DNA of 64,000 nucleotides from Euptelea pleiosperma. Lineage: Eukaryota > Streptophyta > Magnoliopsida > Ranunculales > Eupteleaceae. The stretch's first letter is position 1; each line of letters begins with the position of its first letter. The position numbers and the translations under genes are program-made. The stretch is taken from positions 24,491,190 to 24,555,189 of the forward strand of contig CM068553.1 in the NCBI GenBank assembly GCA_035048495.1, read 5' to 3'. Shown here in pieces: positions 21,153-34,900 of the stretch. The notes under the pieces were generated by a model. That model made no database searches. It saw only the letters and a program-made list of their open reading frames with translations, and was not told the DNA's origin.

Positions 21153-22449
21153 GAGTTTGTAAGGAATATTTTCATATTTAATTTGGCAAAGATTCCATTT
21201 GACATAAAAACATTCTTGTAACCATTCCTACGAGCACCAGTGTAATATGAAGATGTCGTGGTACGCATACTTCGCCGACTACGTGAAGACTAGAGGACAG
21301 AGACAGCAAGAATCAGACGGTTGATGACAAGAGTCATCTGAGTAACTGCCCATTTGTCAGTTATAGATCGTGTACGCTCGCTTAGGAATGTAAGTAACTT
21401 AGTGGACATAAGAATATGTTTAAAATGAATAAAATATAATAATCAAAAACCTAGTCATTGGACATGTCACGCCCCGAATCCAGATACTCAGATACAACCC
21501 GAAAATCCGTGGATCGACCCGTACCCGAACGCAGAGGTGATCCATGAATGTCCCCTAGTGGTCCAATTATGTCAATTAGACTACTAAGGTTCATTCGAAA
21601 ACCCACTAAGTAAAAAGAAAGAGTCTAGATGTAGAAAATAAATAATTAAAATAATTCATAACTCAAACAATTCAATCAATCAATTAAGTATAGAGAGATG
21701 GAGATGAGAATATGCTCTCAATCAAAGGACTACATGCCCGTTAAAATAAATAAGTAATGTTTTAAAACAATCAAAATAAAGTCTTCTAAAGTATGGGATC
21801 GACTCCCAAATCCTCATCAATCTCCTCGAATGCCCCGGAGTCTTTCGCCTCAAAATCATCTCACGTACCCGACTCCTCAAAATCTGAAAATGGTATCGGT
21901 GTTGCACCGTGAGCCGAGGCCCAATAATACAACAGTGTGCATGGTATGATATATACTATACAAGTTTTTTAATCAAGGTATGCATCTAAATCGTATAATA
22001 AGGATGACATGAATATGATGATGAATGCAAATGAGTAAGGGATGCAAATGCAACTAGTACTCATAACCACATAGGGTCTCCATCTCCTTCCCGCACTGGG
22101 AGCGGTCTCATCGACCCGTTTGCAGGATATAATAACGTCTGGGGCGTTTCACCCTAGGGTACCGAACCCTGATTAATTGATAAAACCAATATAAACGTAT
22201 ATAATATACTTCAACCCCGTTCCCTTATGCACCCCTTATATGAAATGCCGTGATGATCATGGTATGACAACAAGATGGTACTAAGATTACATGGCATAAG
22301 CACACATGTATTTAACATCTAAATAAGAATATAAAACAAACACATGATCATCAAGAGTAATAAAATGGAAACGAATTAAGATTAAACATGTAACAATCAC
22401 CGAAGATCACGATCAACACGGATGAACAATATAAGTGAAAATCACAAGA

Positions 22450-22565
22450 CAATCCAACACACCATTGCCGAACCCTATGAGGGATCCATGACACAAGGTC
22501 AAACCCTAAAGAGGGATCCAAGACACTTGGCCGAACCCTATGAGAGATCCAAGACACATGAGTGG
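22450..22565. repeat. Short tandem repeat, about 36 bp, three units
   Basis: The phrase 'ccgaaccctatgagggatcc' with 'atgacaca' or 'aagacac' recurs three times. It makes spurious frames on both strands. Confidence 0.7.
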
Positions 22566-22679
22566 GATTCCCATGCATACAAGTATAGGTCAAACCATCT
22601 ATGTTTAATAGTCAATAACTCATGACCGAACTACCAAGGGTTCCCAAAGCCATTAATCGTCAAAAATCCAAGAAATAGG

Positions 22680-23510
22680 TAGTTCGTAAAAAATATAGTT
22701 TTTTGTAAAAATCATAACTAAATAAATATAGATTAGAAAAATACAAACTTAATAGATTTAAAAACTAGATTCACAGAGGTTTTTAGAAAAAATAAATAGA
22801 AAAGTCCCGCATATTTGAAAAATCATAACCTAATCAATACAAATCAGAAAAATACAAACTCAAAGGTTCTAAAAACTAGATTGATAGAGGTATTTATGAA
22901 AAATAAAAAAAATATTTAGGTTAAAAATAAATATCAAAATCCCAAGTAAAGTGTACCGTGTAAAATCTAGAATTTTGGTTTTTTTATAAAGTCCAACAAC
23001 TTAGAAAAATCATAACTTAATTAATACAAATCAGCAAAATACAAACTCAAAGGTTCTAGAAATTAGATTAATAGAGGTATCTAAAAATAATTAAAAAAAT
23101 ATTTAGGTTAAAAATATAGATCGAAATCCCAAGTGAAATGGACTGTGTAAAATCTGAAATTCTGGATTTTTTGTTAAAGTTCAACAACTTAGAAAAATAA
23201 TAACTTAATCAATACAAATCAGAAAAATACAAACTTAAAGGTTCTAAAAACTAGATTGATAGAGGTATCCACAAAAAATAATTAAAAAAATATTTAGATT
23301 AAAAATATAGATCGAAATCTCAAGTGAAGTGGACCGTGTAAAATCTGAAATTCTAGATTTTACAGAAAAGTCCAACAATTTAGAAAAATTATAATTAAAT
23401 AAATATAAATAAAAAAATACAAACTAAACGGTTTTGGAAAATAGATTCATAGAGGTATTTGGAAAAAATAATTATAAAAATATTTAAATTATAAGAATAT
23501 AACAAAAATG
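22680..23510. repeat. Tandem repeat, about 186 bp, four to five units
   Basis: The block 'atcataac(c/t)taatcaatac' plus 'aaaatacaaactcaaaggtt' and 'tagattgatagaggta' recurs at about 22825, 23012, 23197 and 23382. An earlier partial unit lies near 22725. It is internal to the insertion at 21465-24805. A related block occurs near 48220. Confidence 0.8.
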
Positions 23511-24848
23511 ATAAAGAACATAGTCATCCGTTATAGGTGTAAAAGAAACAATGGACAAACCTATTATGGTGGCCCAAATAAAGATCAACCCAATAAGAAT
23601 AAAGTAAATATTGTTGAAATTAATTTATAATGAGTATCAACCATTATCTAATGAAAGAAAAACAAAATCTTGAAGAAAAACAAGTATAATATGGATCAAA
23701 CACACATACCTCAAGGTTTCTTGAACTTTAATAAAAATTAAATTTCTTCAAATTTGAAAGTCGTCGAATCGTCCTCTCCTCGGAGTATGTTCTTCTAATC
23801 GGAGTCCCCGTCAATGCTCCCTTCTTGCTCGATTGCGATCGGTGCCCGAATGAAGGTTTAATGGAGCTTTCTCTATTCTTCAATGGAGTTGGGTTTGTGA
23901 AAGCTCTAAAGCTTTAGGGTTTTTATAAATAGGTTTAGGGAAAGAATAGGTCTTATAAGGATTAGGGTTAAGTAATTTTCGTAACTCTCCTAGGGTTGAC
24001 TTTTTCAACCATCAAAAACTTATATTTTACATTACTAATGGGTTAGAAATGGGCCCAAGGCCCATATATATCAATAGGCTTCATTTAAGAGTATTATTAA
24101 GTCCAAAAGACATCTAGATTGGCTATACGGGCCCACCCAACAATCATAACACAAATAATCATTCGTTGATTCAATTAAACTATATTATATAATTTAAAAG
24201 TTCATACAATAAGGTATTGACACATGGCACACACATAAATCACATAAAATAGTCTAAATACATAAAAATCACAAAAAAGTTTAAAGTCTTGGAAAAGTGT
24301 TAAGCTGATCTCGAAATGACCCGAAAAGTGATTCGTAGGTCCCACACTTCTATTAAATAAATAAAATATAATTAAATATTAATTTAAAAAATTATAAGAA
24401 TAGTAAAAAAGTTTAAAAATTACGAAAATACTATTTTTGTCAAAATCTCCTGAAATCTTCGTTAAGGTTTTTATGTCTCAAGAAAGGTTCCAAATTTCAC
24501 AGGTAAGTTGGGAAGGTTAAAATAGGAATATGTTTGGTGTCTCGGGCCCACAAAATAATTTTTTTATAAAAGTTCTAGAATGTTAGCTGGGGAAAGAAAA
24601 AGTCCCCTGCAAATTATGGTCTATTATTTTTAGCAAGAATTTAGCCCTAAAGAGCGAGTTTCAAAAAGAGCAGGTTTTTCAAAGTTGTCAGAATGAAACC
24701 AAATTAAGTACACATAAACCATAAAAACAATAATAGAAGTTTGAAAAAGTTTTAGGTTTGGTGAATTTACCATAATACCCTAGAACGAAAGTTTAGGGTA
24801 TTACAGGACAGACCCGACTCTTAGTCAAAGTTATTGACTTTTGGGAGA

Positions 24849-25152
24849 GTCCGATCGATTGAACATAGCCCAATCGATTGGAGAACTCTGTAAAATTGAT
24901 TGGAGGCTACGAGGCAGAACATAATCAAAGCCCAATCGATTGGACACCTCTGTAAAATTGATTGGAGACTATGAGACAGAACATGATCAAAGCCCAATCG
25001 ATTGGACACCTCTGTAAAATTGATTGGAGACTATGAGACAGAACATGATCAAAGCCCAATCGATTGGACACATCTGTAAAATCGATTGGAGTCTGCGAGA
25101 TAGAACATGATCATAGCACAATCGATTGAAGACCTCTATAAAATCGATTGGA
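24849..25152. repeat. CCAATCGATTGG palindrome array, copy D
   Basis: About eleven palindrome words, arranged here as five near-identical units of about 68 bp: one CCCAATCGATTGGA plus one degenerate AAATTGATTGGAG separated by 'cacctctgt', then 'gacagaacatgatcaaag'. The unit structure is more regular than in copies A-C, so this array was recently homogenised. Confidence 0.85.
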
Positions 25153-25267
25153 GCCTACGGACCGATGATTATTTTAGAGTTGATGGTAGTAGTGGTGGTA
25201 GAGTGGTGGTTTGGAGCACCCCATACTCCTACAAATGGATGGACAGTATGCGTCAAGCCCGCAAAAC

Positions 25268-25289
25268 TTTTTTTTTTTTTTTTTTTTTC
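25268..25289. repeat. Poly(T) tract
   Basis: A run of more than 20 T. The surrounding 25182-25460 segment contains several 'gggtgccc' words in both orientations. A similar 'gggcacc' cluster lies at 20845-20960, so the (GGT)n region and its insertions may sit inside an older inverted-repeat element. Confidence 0.6.
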
Positions 25290-25735
25290 CTCCATGGCCC
25301 TGAACTACCGTGGCCACCATGGCACCCACGGCTAGGAGCCCAAGGCAAATTTTTTTTTTTTGGATTTTAATGTGGGTGCCCAACAAAATGGGGTGCCCAA
25401 ACAGGGGCCCTCTAAGCGTGGGTGCCCATCAAATGTTGGTGACCAGCGGAAAGAGGTGGGCGGCCGTAGAGTGATCTTTCTAAAAAAAAAAAAACTTACA
25501 AATAAAAAAAACGGAAATATCTGTCAACAAAATAAGTACGGCTCCCGTCGATTTGTCATCATGCAGGGTGTTTTGGTAAATGCATCTGCTTCGGATAAAC
25601 CTATCGTCTTGTCCAAAAAGGATTTTCCTCCTAAAACCAACCAGAGTAACTGTCCACCAAGAACATGCACACACACAAAACACTCGTAAATCTCCGAAAA
25701 ACCTAGCCCTAGAAATCTGAAAAGCCCAAGAATCC

Positions 25736-25948
25736 ATGGTGTCACACTCGATTTCGAACAGAAACCCTAACATTCTACCCATATTACTTTTCTCCTCACC
25801 TTCATCAAGGACTTCAATGTTCTCTCTATCTTCTTCAGTGCTTCAAAGAAGCTTTTCGTTCTCGGCCCCTAAAAGGAGGGTCTTGTTCTGCACAACTCAT
25901 CACGAAAAGATTTCGAATTCTCGTCATCCTCTCAGAATTCAATCTCAT
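25736..25948 (+). CDS. PYG7: PYG7 exon 1 (transit peptide)
   Basis: This runs 71 codons from ATG to CAATCTCAT, where GTAAGT begins the intron. A second in-frame Met at residue 28 (SMFSLSSSV) is a possible alternative start. The upstream 45 bases are AG/CT-rich with 'aacctagccctag' and look like a short 5' UTR. Confidence 0.82.
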
Positions 25949-28900
25949 GTAAGTCTTCAGCATCATTTGCTCTTATTCTTCAATGCACTTGTATTCTCTC
26001 CTAATTTTAGTTGAGTTTTACCTTTTTGTTTTTTCTTTTCATAAAATTCTTCTCAATATGGAACATGGGTAGTTTTTAATTCATCTGTTTGATATGTTCT
26101 AATGGAAACAGTTGGGATTTTTGTATTTTTCTCTCAATTTTATGCATTTTCTATGATGGTTTAAGGGAGAAGGTATGCTGGGCAGCCTGTCCGAATTTAT
26201 TCTATGAACAGGCATCCTTTTATTGCACACATGGAAGGTTGAGGTGACAAAGACTGTCCATCTGATAGAAGACCCTCTGGATTGGTCATGTCCACATCCA
26301 CTAAGATTTCAATCCAAGCCAACTTGATTACTTGATCAATTTCTTTTTTTTTTTTACTTCGTTAGTACATAGTCCGATTTTTAAAGTTTTTGCACTAGAT
26401 AGTCACGTACAACTTTTCGATCTTTCAAGTACTTGGATCATGTTTTAGGAGTTCTTGGGGTACTCCATGGAAGATTAGAATAACGTGATCACCCCCTTCC
26501 ATAACTCGAGTCTACCAAGGGCTCTTTGGACTTCCAACTTGGATCTGTCCGATTTGATACTCTCCAATCCAAGTCTGACTGTTAGGTTTTTTGTGAGAGG
26601 GTGATTCCTACAACACATGGTTTGGCAGAATTTACCTGAACCCTGATTGGTTGTTTTAACATTATTTGTTAAAATACCAATTGCTCCATTCTGTAGTTCA
26701 AAAGTGCTGATTTTGCTAGTGGGGCGATTTTTGTTTATGGCATTGCAGTCCTCAATTTGAGTACATCCAAACTGGCATTATATGAGTTGAAAATTTAGAA
26801 CCTTCTAAACTATGTTTTTATATGTAGAGTCTGTATGTTCTATACGGTATAGAGAAATTTAAGAAAATCACAGTCATCAGGAGATATTTGGAACATTGTC
26901 TAATCTTGTTTAGTTTATTCTTCTTCTACCATTTATCTCTTTCAAGAATATCGCAAAAAATGGTTATGTGAATCGAGATGAACTATACTACTGAATTTCA
27001 AGCGACTTCTTTAGTGGTTCGGACCGAGAGATGTTCAGTTATTAATGTCCTTTTTTTTTGGAGGAAGGCAGATACTCGGACAGGAAACAAAGATGAAATG
27101 CTTAAAATCAACAAACATTGAAGGTAATTCCTAGTTCTCTGTTTTAATTCATATCTATTTCACAAAGTACAAAGTACAGTGTATTGATTTTAGTGCCTAA
27201 CTGTATGGTAGTACTCTATTTTTGTTTGTGGAAAAAATAGTAGAGGTCATATATAAAGGATCTGAGGTTCATCATCCTCAATGAAAACTAACAACATATA
27301 CATGGTCCACCTAGTTATCAATTTGGACCATTTAATCGGTAGGTCACCTCTTGCTTGGGATGGAGATAACCCAGAATCATACCAACCAGAATCTAAAGTT
27401 AATGTTTGGATGGCTAAAAAGTGTACTGTAACGATCTGAAAAATGCCTATAACAAGAAACTGTGTGAAAAAACGTTCATACAGAAGATAGTTAGAAATAT
27501 ATGCTGTCTTACTTTTTGAGCTGTGCACCATTCAAGATGTGGTCCATCAATTTAATGGTCCAGATTAATGAGTCATTGGGCCATGTGTTGTTTGGAGAAT
27601 AAGCTTTATAGAGGATGATTGATCTCAGGTCAATCATATAATTAGCAAAATAATGTCTTTCCAAAATGACTGCCACAATAACAATAGACTTCTGAAACAC
27701 ACTAAGTCACCCTTTTAAATGCTCGATAAGCTACAAACATACGCTACTCTTCATAAGATGACAAAATTGCTTGTTGTAAAGATACCTGCTTCACAAACTA
27801 ATGATTAAAACAACAGTTTTTCACATATTGCTATTTGTAAAATGCTTTATATCTTCTTTTTTTTATAAGTAATGCTTTACATCATTTCTGTCACTTCTTT
27901 GCTTTCCCATGTCATATATCAAAGCATGGGCTCAGTTTGTCATTCTGTTGAATTTAAGATGTAATTTTGGATTAATGTCCAAAAGTTCTGAATCGTCTGG
28001 ATAATTAGTCTTTCACTTTCTAACCTGTTAGTCAATGAAGAGATCACAGGTTTATAAAAGGTTGGCCAAGTCAATTAACTCTGCATGAATTCAAGTGTAC
28101 ACTAAATATTCAATGCTGTGCCAGACTGACAACTTGGTTCTGTCTCTAGTCTGCCGGGGAGTTTTTTAATATTTGAATACATCATTTGCATGATGGGGAC
28201 GTCTTAGTCAGGTAGATGTAAGGATGGGCATTTTGTGGGAGGAAGGATATCTTTTTTGCTTTTATGTTTTTAATGTAGGGTTCAGATCTATTGGAGAAGA
28301 TCAACAGCTAATATTGAACAAGGGGTTAGGAATTTTAGCATAACCCAGTTTTTTTAAGCAAACAGAGAAGTTTTTGGGTTAAAGAAGAAAAAATATAGAA
28401 GAGAGAAGCTGCATAATTGAAGCTATGTAAGCTTCCATTGGGTTTCCATCAATCTCCTCCCCTTGGTCTGCATCATCTGGAACCAAAGCGGGTCATTCCC
28501 GTGGTGGAGTGTGAATGTGGATCTTGGAAACCAAGTATTGCGATAATGCTCTCCCCTTGGTCTGCATCATCTGGAACCAAGTATTGCAATGGAGGGGAGA
28601 AGTCTAGGGAGGATAGTACATCCCATTACATCTTAAAACAAAACAGTACAAGTTTAGTAGGAGAGTGATCATAAGGAGAAGTTCCTCTACAAAGTCAAAG
28701 CCATGCTTGGCCAAATAGTTTGTATAGTGATTAGCTTCACTTGCAGAAGACATCTACATTCCACGACAGATGTCTCAAGATACCATGGTATGGTCTTAAA
28801 ATTTAGGACGAGTGAAACTGCAGCAGTTGAGTCACTTTCCACCAGGAGTTTGCAGTAGCCCATCTGCCACCCAATTCAAAGACTCAAAATTGCCGATAGT

Positions 28901-31900
28901 TCAGCCATTATAATTGTACCTTTCCCAATGTTACATGAGTAGGCCTGAAAAAACATTCCCAATGAGTTCCTGAGAATTTCTCTTGTTGCAACTGGACCTG
29001 GATTGACCTTGGCTTAACCATGGTGTTTAATTTGACCCATCCATCCACTAATGTCCTCCATGGAATAAATGTGAACCTACGATGCTGTTGCATTATTGAT
29101 GTGGTGTGACAGCATGATTTCTGTTAAAAAACAATAGATTGACAGTAAGCTTAATGCAATGAGGAAGAAAAGCTTTTAATGTACCCATTCCAAGGCACTT
29201 AGCAAGGATTATCTTTGAATGGAGATTGGATTGGACCCAAAGCTTGAGCGAATGGGAATAATCAAGGCTTTTCTCAGGTATACCAACCTTGGTTAATTTC
29301 TTTTGGGAAATAGGACAAACATGAAAGATGGAGTGTTTCTTTTGCTTGCTGCATAATGGAAAAGTGGCATTGATGTTCATCCCCCTTCTGTGGAGCACAG
29401 CCTGCTTATTAAGTTTGTAATGACCTAGGAGCCAAAGAAGAAATGGCTCCTAGGGACACAAGGTGTTTTCCATATAGCCACATCCTAGCTGTCCTTACAA
29501 GAGAAAAAATTATACCCAGATTTGATGCGACTCCACCCGATTGATGATGTGGCTATTGACGGGATTTTTCACCTTTTTACCAAAATACCCCTTGGAATTC
29601 CAAGGCTTTTAACACAATGCCAAGGGCATTTTGATGAAGTTGCAGACAAAAGCTGCCTTCACTAGTAAGACAAGTACGTATTTTGAGGCCTTTCGGCCAT
29701 GTATAGGGATGCCCCTTGCGCAATAACCTTTACACGCGGGCATCATGGTTATACCACTTAGGCAAATCAAGCGTAGGCCCGTTGTTGTTTAATGTCAGGG
29801 TTTCAAATTTTGGTAAAATTCTCGAAATTTCGGGCTGAAATTTTGGTTTCGGGGTAGACCAAAATCAAAATCCCATAAATTTCGGCCTCTCTTTGATTCT
29901 TCAATATTTGTTTTTTGATAATTGAAGTATTATTAAGATTGAAAACCTTACAAACACCTAGGCCAGATGAGGTCGAGATGACCTGCAAGGAGCCAAGGAA
30001 AACACAAGAGGACCAACACCATCCCCCAAAACCCCTCAGAAAGGGACCCAAAAACATCAGTCCCTAGTACATAAAAGGTCCATACGAAACACGAAATCTT
30101 CAAAAAATAGATCCCGACGATCTATAAACGCCTTGGACCAACACAACAACAACCCCTTGATGCTTAGGATGGTAGACGCCAGGTCTTCACTTTTGCCGTC
30201 GAAGACCCTCTTATCAAGGTTCTAAACTTCGACTTCACCTTAGACTTCGGTCAGTTAAAATTCGGAATTAATTCGGGGAAGTTTAATTCGATTTAGAGAA
30301 TTTCTGTAAAAATTCGCTAACTTAAAGAAGTTTAAAGATTTTTTGCCAAATTGAGTGAAATGATATTAATCTTGCTTAGGTTGCTCTAAATGGTTGTTTT
30401 TATGATATAATAAGTTATAAGTGTTTTATTATGCTTGTTTTATCATATCCTTAAAAATCAATGTGTTTTACCAACGTTTTGTTAAAAATTCTCCAAACTT
30501 CTCCAAGTTAACTGTTTACTTCGAATTAAACGAATTAATTCGGCAAATTAATTCAATGAATTTTGCAATTTTTGTACTAAAAAGGCTAAACTTCGAGAAA
30601 TTAGCCGAATTTTTACTGTTTACTTTAATTAATTCGTCGATTTTTTGTAAATTTTTTAATACGTGTATACTTTAATTCGGTCAGTCAAAATTCGGAATTA
30701 ATTCGGCTAATTTCGCCGAATTTTGTCGAATTTTAAAACCATGCCTCTTATTGTTCTCTCTCCAATGGCCCCACACAATAGCGAAAGACAACATTCTCCA
30801 AAGAAGACAACCTCTAGAGGAGAAGGCCTTGGAACGCCAACTAAGCATGAGAGCTAAGAAAGATTCCGGCATCACCCATGTCATCCTGAACTCATAGAGA
30901 AAGGAAGCCTCGGCCATACCATAGTGTAGTTAAAGGTGATTGACTGTTTCGCCATCCTTCCGACACATCCAACAATAGTCAACGATTATGATACCTCTAG
31001 GCGAAGATGGTCAATAGTCATAATCTTGTCTAGAGAAGCCTCCCAAGTGAAAAAAGCCACTTTTGAAGGAACTAAGGAGCACTAGACTTGAGATGCAGGA
31101 AAAGTAGGGTCGACTATCGGGTAAAAGGCCTCGTAAGCAGATCGAACCGAGAAATTACCTCCTTTAGACCATATTCAAACCCTCTTGTCTTGAATCGTAG
31201 GGAGGAGGTGAACATCATGTAGTCGAGCGAGTAAACGAGAAAGAGGCTCGATCTCCCAGTCATCGAGATTTCTTCTGAATCCGAAATTCCATCCAACGAC
31301 CTCTCCCCCTGTGTAAGCAACATCCTGAATGGACCACCCTTTCTACTCCGAGAGAGAGTAAAGGTCTGGGAATTCCACACCGAAAGGGGCCTCCCCACAC
31401 CAAAGATCCTCCCAAAATCCGATTCATTCTATCTCCAGATCCTACCACAAAGCAGACACCTTTGTCGAAACTCTTGGAGATGCCCCTCCACACGCTACAC
31501 CCATACGTAGAGCGGACCTGTCTACTCACCCAATTAAAAGATAAAGCACCGTACTTTCCTGCAATAACCTCCCGCCAAGGACTAGATATCTCTTCCCCAA
31601 ATCTGAAAGCCCATTTGCTCAAAAGGGCCTGATTCATAGCTTTTAGGTTCTTAATAACCAGCCCCCCTTTATCCTTGGCCTTGCACACATTGTTCTAGTT
31701 TACCAAGTGCATATTCCGATCCCCTTCCCTACCGCACCACAGAAAGTCCCTCATAGTCTTTTCCTCCCTCTTTATTACAGGGACTCGAAGCTAATCAAGC
31801 TTCAATTGCTTGTTCTCAAGCCTTCCTTTTGTGGTGGAATTTTACTCCCACTCATGGTTTTTTGACCAGCGATTTGAAGCTTTGCAATCTTCTGGTACTC

Positions 31901-34900
31901 GTGCACGAGCATTAGAGCTTCTTACCTTAAGGTTGAGTTTTACTCCCACTTATCTTGTGGTTTTGAACCGCCAAAAGTGAAGCTTTGCAAGCTTCCCTTG
32001 CGCAACTCACAAATTTTGGTGTTCTTTAGCTAAAGTTTTGTTGCCATTTGTCACAATTTTCCAGATGCCGACAACTTCTTTCTAATTGTTTTTGACCGGC
32101 CAACCCACTGGATTACTTGCCAATTACAAAGGATCTCCAGTGGTTCTGTGGTTGTCCTTTGGTAGAGTAAAAGTTAAATGGAGGATTTAGCCGGGTTGCT
32201 TTGTTCCAAGAGAGAAGAACAGACAATAAAAAGCTACACCTACTCTACAATTTGAAGTAGATAAATTGAATTTCGGTGTTTGTCGATCATTAGGGGTTGA
32301 ATCACCTCTCATTTTGCACAAACTAAATAAAAGATTGAGCCAACATTTCAATCGGTGAAAATAGCAAAGACAAGCTTTGATATAGTGTAGGGCCCCATTA
32401 TACGGTGTATACTCTCCAACTTTTATACTTTCAAGGAATATTTGGTGTTTGATCTGCACAAGTAAAATATCCTCGCACTTGGGAGATTGAACCCTATCAT
32501 ATCATACAATTGCAAAGGGAAAAGATGCACTTTGATATGGTGTGACTATGATCAAGGACACCATAGTATAGTATATACAAACAAGCTGTTTCACTTCAAA
32601 AGCTACAAAACGGGATAAATTGGATCATGGTGTTCATGACGAATACAATCAATTTTATGAATTAGTATAAAGGCTATAGAGCAAGTAAGATAATATAGCA
32701 TGTATTTGTGATCAAAAGATGCAAACCAACAGGCATTGACCCTTTTTTTCTTGAAGATCTATGAACTATCATGAGAAGGTACAATCTAGGCTATAGACAA
32801 TATAGTAGAAGGTTTTTTGAGGTTGCCTTTGCTAGTGACCAATCAGAAGAGTAGGGAGAGTCAACGAGATTTTGCTGGACACAACATCCCATCACTATCG
32901 TATGCAGTAGATATGTGGTGGAATTTTACCACTTTTTTTCTTTTGTGGAGCAAATACTAGGTTATCTTATGCCCACGACTTATGCTCTCTCTTAGTCCAT
33001 GTCATCATCTTCCATATCTCCCCTTCCACTCTTTGACCATACATCTCTTCCTTTGTGTCTTTAAACAAGGTTTTTGAAAGGCAATAATCATATTTGAGTT
33101 GAAATTGAGTTCTAGGGTTTCTAGGGTTAGGTTTCAAGGATGAAGATGAATAGGAGAGAGAAGAAAGAAATTAGCCGAAAGAGGATGTCATGTGCACTTG
33201 TCACATTGACTCCATAAATCTTATTTATATAAAGGGTTACAACCAAAAGACAAATATACCCATCATGGGGGGTATTTACAGAACTACCCCTTTACCAGAG
33301 AAATACGTATTTCTACGTATCTGATAACAATTTGCTGGTTTCTGTTTATTGTCCACCTTCCTTAGTTACAGAGGTGCAGCAACAAGTTCCTATCATTGCT
33401 TTGAGAAGAGAAATGTAGGGTGTAACATCCACTAACCTTCAGGTTGATGAAGCCTCAGATATTACAAGTTTTAAATGGCTGGCTAGTCCAAGATAAGTTA
33501 TCCACCGAGAGCAAGGATTAAAATTTCGATTTCGGACTGTGTTTCGGCCCAGTTCAAACCGAAATTTCAAATGAAATTTCGCCCAAAATTTCGAAATTTC
33601 TATAAAAATTTGGAAAAAATCACGTGTAAAATTATACAAAATCTCTAATTTTTAAGAAAAAATCTTATCTCTTCTCTATCTACAATCCCTAAGATAAGAT
33701 AATCGTAATTAAAGCCTAAATTTTTGGAAAGAAACGTTTTAAATATCCTAGGTTCTAAACTGACTTCGCCTTAAACTTCGGTCAGTTAAAATTCGGAATT
33801 AATTTGGGGAAGTTCAATTCGATTTAGAGAATTTCTGTAAAAATTCGCTAACTTAGAGAAGTTTGGAAAATTTTTGCCAAAATGAGTGAAACGATATTAA
33901 TCTTGCTTTGGTTGCTCTAAATGGTTTTTTTATGTTATAATGAGTTAGAAGTATTTTCTCATTCTTATTTTATCGTATCCTTAAAAATTAGTGTGTTTTA
34001 CCTACGTTTTGGCAAACAATTCTCCAAACTTCTCTAAGTTTAGTGTTTACTTCGAATTAAACGAATTAATTCAACTAATTAATTCGGTGATTTTTTGCAA
34101 TTTTTGTACTAAAAAGGGCTAAACTTTGAGAAATTAACCGAATTTTCATTGTTTAATTCGAATTAAATGAATTAATCCGGCGAATTTTTGTAAATTTTTT
34201 AATACATGTACACTTTAATTCGGTGATTCAAAATTCGGAATTAATTCGGCTAATTTCGCCGAATTTTGTTGAATTTTAAAACCATGTAAATATCTCACAT
34301 TGTATTTAAATAGAATACTTTACCAAAATTAGATTTCTTTATATTGTGGTTTCGGTAGTGGCTGAAACCGAAATTTCGGGCCGAAATTTAAAACCTTGAC
34401 CGAGAGACCTTAATCCAAACTGCAGCTAGCTTCTGATTGCCTAAAAGACAAAAAATTCCAGATCAGAAAACACAACTACAACAAGAACAACACACCTGAC
34501 CAACCAACTCAACAATCTGGACTATTTATTTGGTGGTTTCATTTGATACATAATGAATGATACGAAAATAGGGCATTGATACAGTTGATATTTATAACGA
34601 TTCACCGTGGTTCTTGACACACTTAAAGACTCTTGTCCTGGTCCTTGCTGAGACTGAGATGTATCAAGCAATACATCTTGGTCTCGGCTAGACTTGAAAC
34701 ATGCCTCCATACTATGATGCCCGTTCAAGGATAACGGCGACCCATGCAAGATGTGCAAGAAAGGTTGTTAATAGCTTTGTCAAATCGAGCTTTTTTTCAT
34801 CAGTGGAGAATGATGGGAATAATGTAGCAAAGTAAGTGTAGGGAGAGTATGTTTTGGTCATTTTGTGTCAAGAAGGGGACTTTTGTCTTCTCCTTATAGT

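Larger units (their letters stand above)
21465..24805 (+). mobile_element. 3.3-kb non-coding retroelement insertion (probable solo LTR)
   Basis: A perfect 5-bp duplication, GGACA (21460-21464 and 24806-24810), flanks a 3341-bp unit beginning TGTCACGCCCCGAATCC and ending GGGTATTACA. TG...CA ends and a 5-bp duplication indicate an LTR retrotransposon. No internal domains, primer site or second LTR are visible, so a large solo LTR, or a non-autonomous element with unrecognised LTRs, is most likely. A TATA-like 'tttataaataggtttaggg' occurs near 23920. It contains two tandem-repeat blocks (22450-22565 and 22680-23510). No credible frame exceeds about 90 codons. Confidence 0.75.
21158..25176 (+). 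mobile_element. LTR fragment of the CAATCGATTG family, interrupted
   Basis: This plus-strand copy begins TGTAAGGAATATTTTCATA, exactly as the LTR at 13949 does on the minus strand, and proceeds through the 'tgtcgtggtacgcatacttc' block to the palindrome array. It stops near 25176 (ATTATTTTA) without the TATA box, R or U5. GAGTT occurs directly on both sides (21153-21157 and 25177-25181), and the (GGT)n target is continuous if it is removed. So a truncated LTR appears to have inserted, or its 3' part was lost in a way that preserved the duplication. A second element (21465-24805) interrupts it. Confidence 0.65.

Noticed and set aside
20990..21268. Open frames rich in Thr/Val across the (GGT)n tract
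   Set aside because: Produced by triplet repetition; no domain, no context, and the tract continues on the other side of an insertion.
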